Assembly (NCBI GenBank): GCA_021154885.1
Contig: JAJKHS010000139.1
Location: forward strand, 1 to 64,000
Origin: Thermoanaerobaculum sp.
GTDB lineage: Bacteria; Acidobacteriota; Thermoanaerobaculia; Multivoradales; UBA5704
Reading direction: 5' to 3'
Length of the DNA: 64,000 bases
Below are positions 60,527 through 64,000 of the stretch, piece after piece. The notes below the pieces were generated by a model. That model did no database searches and had not been told where the DNA came from. It worked only from the letters and a program-made list of their open reading frames with translations. The first letter of the stretch is position 1, and every line of letters starts with the position of its first letter. Both the position numbers and the translations under genes were made by a program.

Positions 60527-60561
60527 CTAACGGATTGGTTAGACTCTAGCCGATCCGATAG
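60527..60561. promoter_or_regulatory. Tandem 16-bp palindromes upstream of the sigma-54 activator
   Basis: CTAACGGATTGGTTAG (60527-60542) and CTAGCCGATCCGATAG (60546-60561), three bases apart, match the motif CTAACCGATCGGTTAG seen again after the gene. They lie just before the activator start and between it and the divergent 248-aa gene. They are the expected kind of site for a Fis-type activator dimer, and could serve autoregulation. Confidence 0.7.
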
Positions 60562-60574
60562 GAGTCCTTCGCCT

Positions 60575-62469
<1,895 letters not shown>

Positions 62470-62473
<4 letters not shown>

Positions 62474-62506
62474 CCGATCGGATAGAGAGTCTCACCGATC
62501 GGTGAG
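62470..62506. promoter_or_regulatory. Paired 16-bp palindromes, probable UAS for the activator
   Basis: CTAACCGATCGGATAG (62470-62485) overlaps the stop codon of the activator gene, and CTCACCGATCGGTGAG (62491-62506) is a perfect palindrome. Five bases separate them, so the centres are 21 bases apart, like the upstream pair (19 bases). They stand 44 bases or more ahead of a -24/-12 promoter, the usual position for enhancer sites. Confidence 0.75.
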
Positions 62507-62549
62507 TGAAAAACCGTTCCGCGAGCGCTCCTCGCCTCGCCGTGAGCGC

Positions 62550-62565
62550 TGGCATCAATCCTGCT
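62550..62565 (+). promoter_or_regulatory. Sigma-54 (-24/-12) promoter
   Basis: TGGCAT-CAATC-CTGCT has the invariant GG and GC exactly 12 bases apart, as in TGGCACN5TTGC. Transcription would start about 12 bases past the GC, leaving a leader of roughly 50 bases before the ATG at 62626. The promoter serves the 102-aa gene and probably the cupin gene. A fifth, weaker palindrome (62590-62605) lies at the expected start region. Confidence 0.8.
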
Positions 62566-62625
62566 TTTGACTGCAACATCGATCAGAATTAATCCGATCG
62601 ATCAATCTCAAAGGGAGGATTCATC

Positions 62626-62934
62626 ATGCAACAGGTCAGCAAGATCGCCTGCAACAACAACGGTGGCTTCGTCATGAAGTTCCGGGTCAGATTGGGCACA
62701 GGTAAATTGTCGTCGAGCTGGACCGGGAACTATCCTGTCAATCAGTCGAAGACCATGGACCTGCGCGAGTTGGGATTACCCCCGGGTATCGAGGTCTGGC
62801 CCGAGGTGGATGCGGTGTTGGGGAAAACGAAGAAAGCTCGGGAGCACGTGGTCTACGATCCGAATACCGAGAATGTCGCCACATACCGGGTCTCTGGGAC
62901 AACGTTGAATATCAGCGTCGACCTCCTGGATTGA
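62626..62934 (+). CDS. 102-aa beta-rich protein of unknown family
   Basis: A 102-residue protein with no signal peptide: 'KIACNNNGGFVMKFRVRLG', then 'SWTGNYPVNQSKTMDLREL' and 'PEVDAVLGKTKKA'. The pattern of beta strands with alternating aromatic residues suggests a small beta sandwich. AGGGAGGATTC stands before the ATG. It is under a sigma-54 promoter and the likely activator is encoded just upstream. It is unusual that a short protein of this kind is so specifically controlled. Its function is unknown. Confidence 0.75.
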   Translation: MQQVSKIACNNNGGFVMKFRVRLGTGKLSSSWTGNYPVNQSKTMDLRELGLPPGIEVWPEVDAVLGKTKKAREHVVYDPNTENVATYRVSGTTLNISVDLLD

Positions 62935-62988
62935 GAGGCGAAGCGAAAACCAAGCAGTCAACGCTACGTCAAAACCAAGGAGATTCGT

Positions 62989-63996
62989 ATGGAGCTCGAG
63001 AGCTATCGGGAACGTTATCTCACGCACACGCAGATCCAGCAGAACGGCGCGCTCAGCAACCTGGGGGACGGCATCCCCATCACCACGCACGGCATCGACA
63101 CCCGTCCGATCGCCTGGCCGGGCAATGGGTTCCAGACCGAGGCCGTGCACGTGCTCACGGTCAAGCCGGGAGAAGAAAGCGATCAGTACGCCTACGACAT
63201 GGCCGAGGAGGCGATGGTCTGTTTCAAGGGCAAGGGCCAGGTCTTCCTCCGTGGGCAGTGGCTCGACCTCGAGCCCGGAGACGTCGCCTATTTCCCCGCC
63301 ACGACCGAGCGGGCGGTGCGCAATACGGCGGAGAGCCAGGACGACTTCGTCCTGGTGACTGCGATCTCGCCGCCGCAGTTCGATCTCTATGAGGCCTCCG
63401 GCTTCTACGACCCGGTGAACAAGGTGATGAATTTCGAGGCGATCAATTACGCCAAGATCAACACGCAGCGCGTCCAGTACCCGCCGAACAACGAGATGGC
63501 CTTCCACGACAGCCACCCGGAGGTCCGCGCCTGGAACCTCGACAACGACGACATCCGGCGCGGCGGAGCGCTGTTCAACGCCTTCTACGGCGGCACCCTG
63601 ACCGGGCTCGTGCAAGGCGGCGAGAACAGCGCGTCCATGCTCCTCGTCCTGTTCGCCGGCTACGGGACGGGAGCCACCGGTTTCAACTTCGCCTGCATGA
63701 CCCCCGGCATGACGGCCGACATTCACACCCACCCGGTCTCGGACGAGTGCGTCGTCAACTGGTGGGGCGGCGACCAGGTCTGGCTCGGCGACCGCTGGTT
63801 AACGACCGAGAGCTACGACTGTTCCCTGGCCCCGCGCGGCGTGCGCCATGGCGCGTTCGTTCCGAAAGACTCCGCTCCCGTCTTTCTCGTCGGCGGGCTC
63901 GCCGCTCCGCCGCAGCTCGACCTGCTCATCAACAGCGGCTACTACCAGGACGGGAAGTTCACCCGTCCACCGTTCACCCGGTTGGCGGTGGACTGA
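62989..63996 (+). CDS. Cupin-domain protein
   Basis: A 335-residue protein with cupin-like segments in both halves: 'AMVCFKGKGQVFLRGQWLDL', 'EPGDVAYFPATTERAVRN' (about 80-115), and 'MTPGMTADIHTHPVSDECVV' (about 245-260), whose His pair and Glu could bind a metal. It may be an oxygenase, an isomerase or a binding protein. The ATG has AAGGAG seven bases before. It follows the 102-aa gene by 54 bases and probably belongs to the same sigma-54-controlled unit. Confidence 0.8.
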   Translation: MELESYRERYLTHTQIQQNGALSNLGDGIPITTHGIDTRPIAWPGNGFQTEAVHVLTVKPGEESDQYAYDMAEEAMVCFKGKGQVFLRGQWLDLEPGDVAYFPATTERAVRNTAESQDDFVLVTAISPPQFDLYEASGFYDPVNKVMNFEAINYAKINTQRVQYPPNNEMAFHDSHPEVRAWNLDNDDIRRGGALFNAFYGGTLTGLVQGGENSASMLLVLFAGYGTGATGFNFACMTPGMTADIHTHPVSDECVVNWWGGDQVWLGDRWLTTESYDCSLAPRGVRHGAFVPKDSAPVFLVGGLAAPPQLDLLINSGYYQDGKFTRPPFTRLAVD

Positions 63997-64000
63997 AGGC

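Overview
The window comes from a GC-rich Gram-negative chromosome. Outer-membrane machinery (Tol-Pal, LptE, a porin-like barrel, many lipoproteins) sits beside a rich signalling repertoire: two Pkn2-type Ser/Thr kinases, two SpoIIE phosphatases, an HD-GYP protein, an ECF sigma/anti-sigma pair, CHAT-TPR proteins and a sigma-54 activator. That mix suits Acidobacteriota (Thermoanaerobaculia-like) or Myxococcota. The assignment is an inference, because no phylogenetic marker was compared.

Layout. 1-46: 3' part of tRNA-Pro(GGG). 0.3-14.6 kb: an immune-looking island. On the + strand is a complete type III-B effector operon, cmr2(cas10)-cmr3-cmr1-cmr4-cmr5-cmr6. Divergent from it, on the - strand, are a CHAT-SAVED protein, an ECF sigma factor, its zinc-finger anti-sigma factor, a TPR-CHAT lipoprotein, a 56-aa His-tailed peptide and a small lipoprotein. 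No cas1, cas2, cas6 or CRISPR array is visible. 14.6-15.45 kb: an intergenic stretch full of short hairpin repeats. 15.4-19.4 kb: an SbnA-like PLP enzyme, an NAD-kinase-like protein, an SDR, a frameshifted membrane protein and a small secreted protein. 19.5-29.9 kb: housekeeping genes ribH, nusB, leuS, lptE, rpsT, then tolQ-tolR-tolA-tolB-pal-cpoB (- strand) and a LOG-family protein. 29.9-30.9 kb: a small two-gene unit with a deoxyribosyltransferase/TIR-like protein. 31-36.7 kb: SDR, glutaredoxin-like, etfB, etfA and a fused aspartokinase/DAP decarboxylase. 36.8-50.5 kb: UPF0175 antitoxin-like protein, membrane and zinc-ribbon proteins, tandem SpoIIE phosphatases, an M14 peptidase, murJ, a receiver-only regulator, a universal stress protein, a nucleotidyltransferase/partner pair, an MFS transporter and a flavin reductase. 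50.7-59.6 kb: porin-like protein, cupredoxin, a Cache-HAMP-cyclase-like-kinase fusion, GAF-HD-GYP and a kinase-TPR protein. 59.6-64 kb: an FHA-GAF-AAA+ sigma-54 activator flanked by paired palindromes, with a sigma-54 promoter in front of a 102-aa protein and a cupin gene.

The most interesting system is the 0.3-14.6 kb island. Cas10 keeps its GGDD cyclase motif but lacks an HD nuclease, so signalling by cyclic oligoadenylate is the expected output. SAVED is a cyclic-oligonucleotide sensor and CHAT a caspase-like protease, so the divergent gene is the likely effector. A two-block sequence, CTTACC-N19/20-CTCA(TA)CC, lies upstream of cmr2, of CHAT-SAVED and of the 56-aa peptide gene. This suggests that the adjacent ECF sigma factor, or another regulator, ties the three transcription units into one regulon. 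The arrangement recalls the SAVED-CHAT protease cascade described for the type III-B system of Haliangium ochraceum, in which a sigma factor and its inhibitor are involved. Here the downstream parts differ, with a membrane-anchored TPR-CHAT lipoprotein in place of a soluble caspase.
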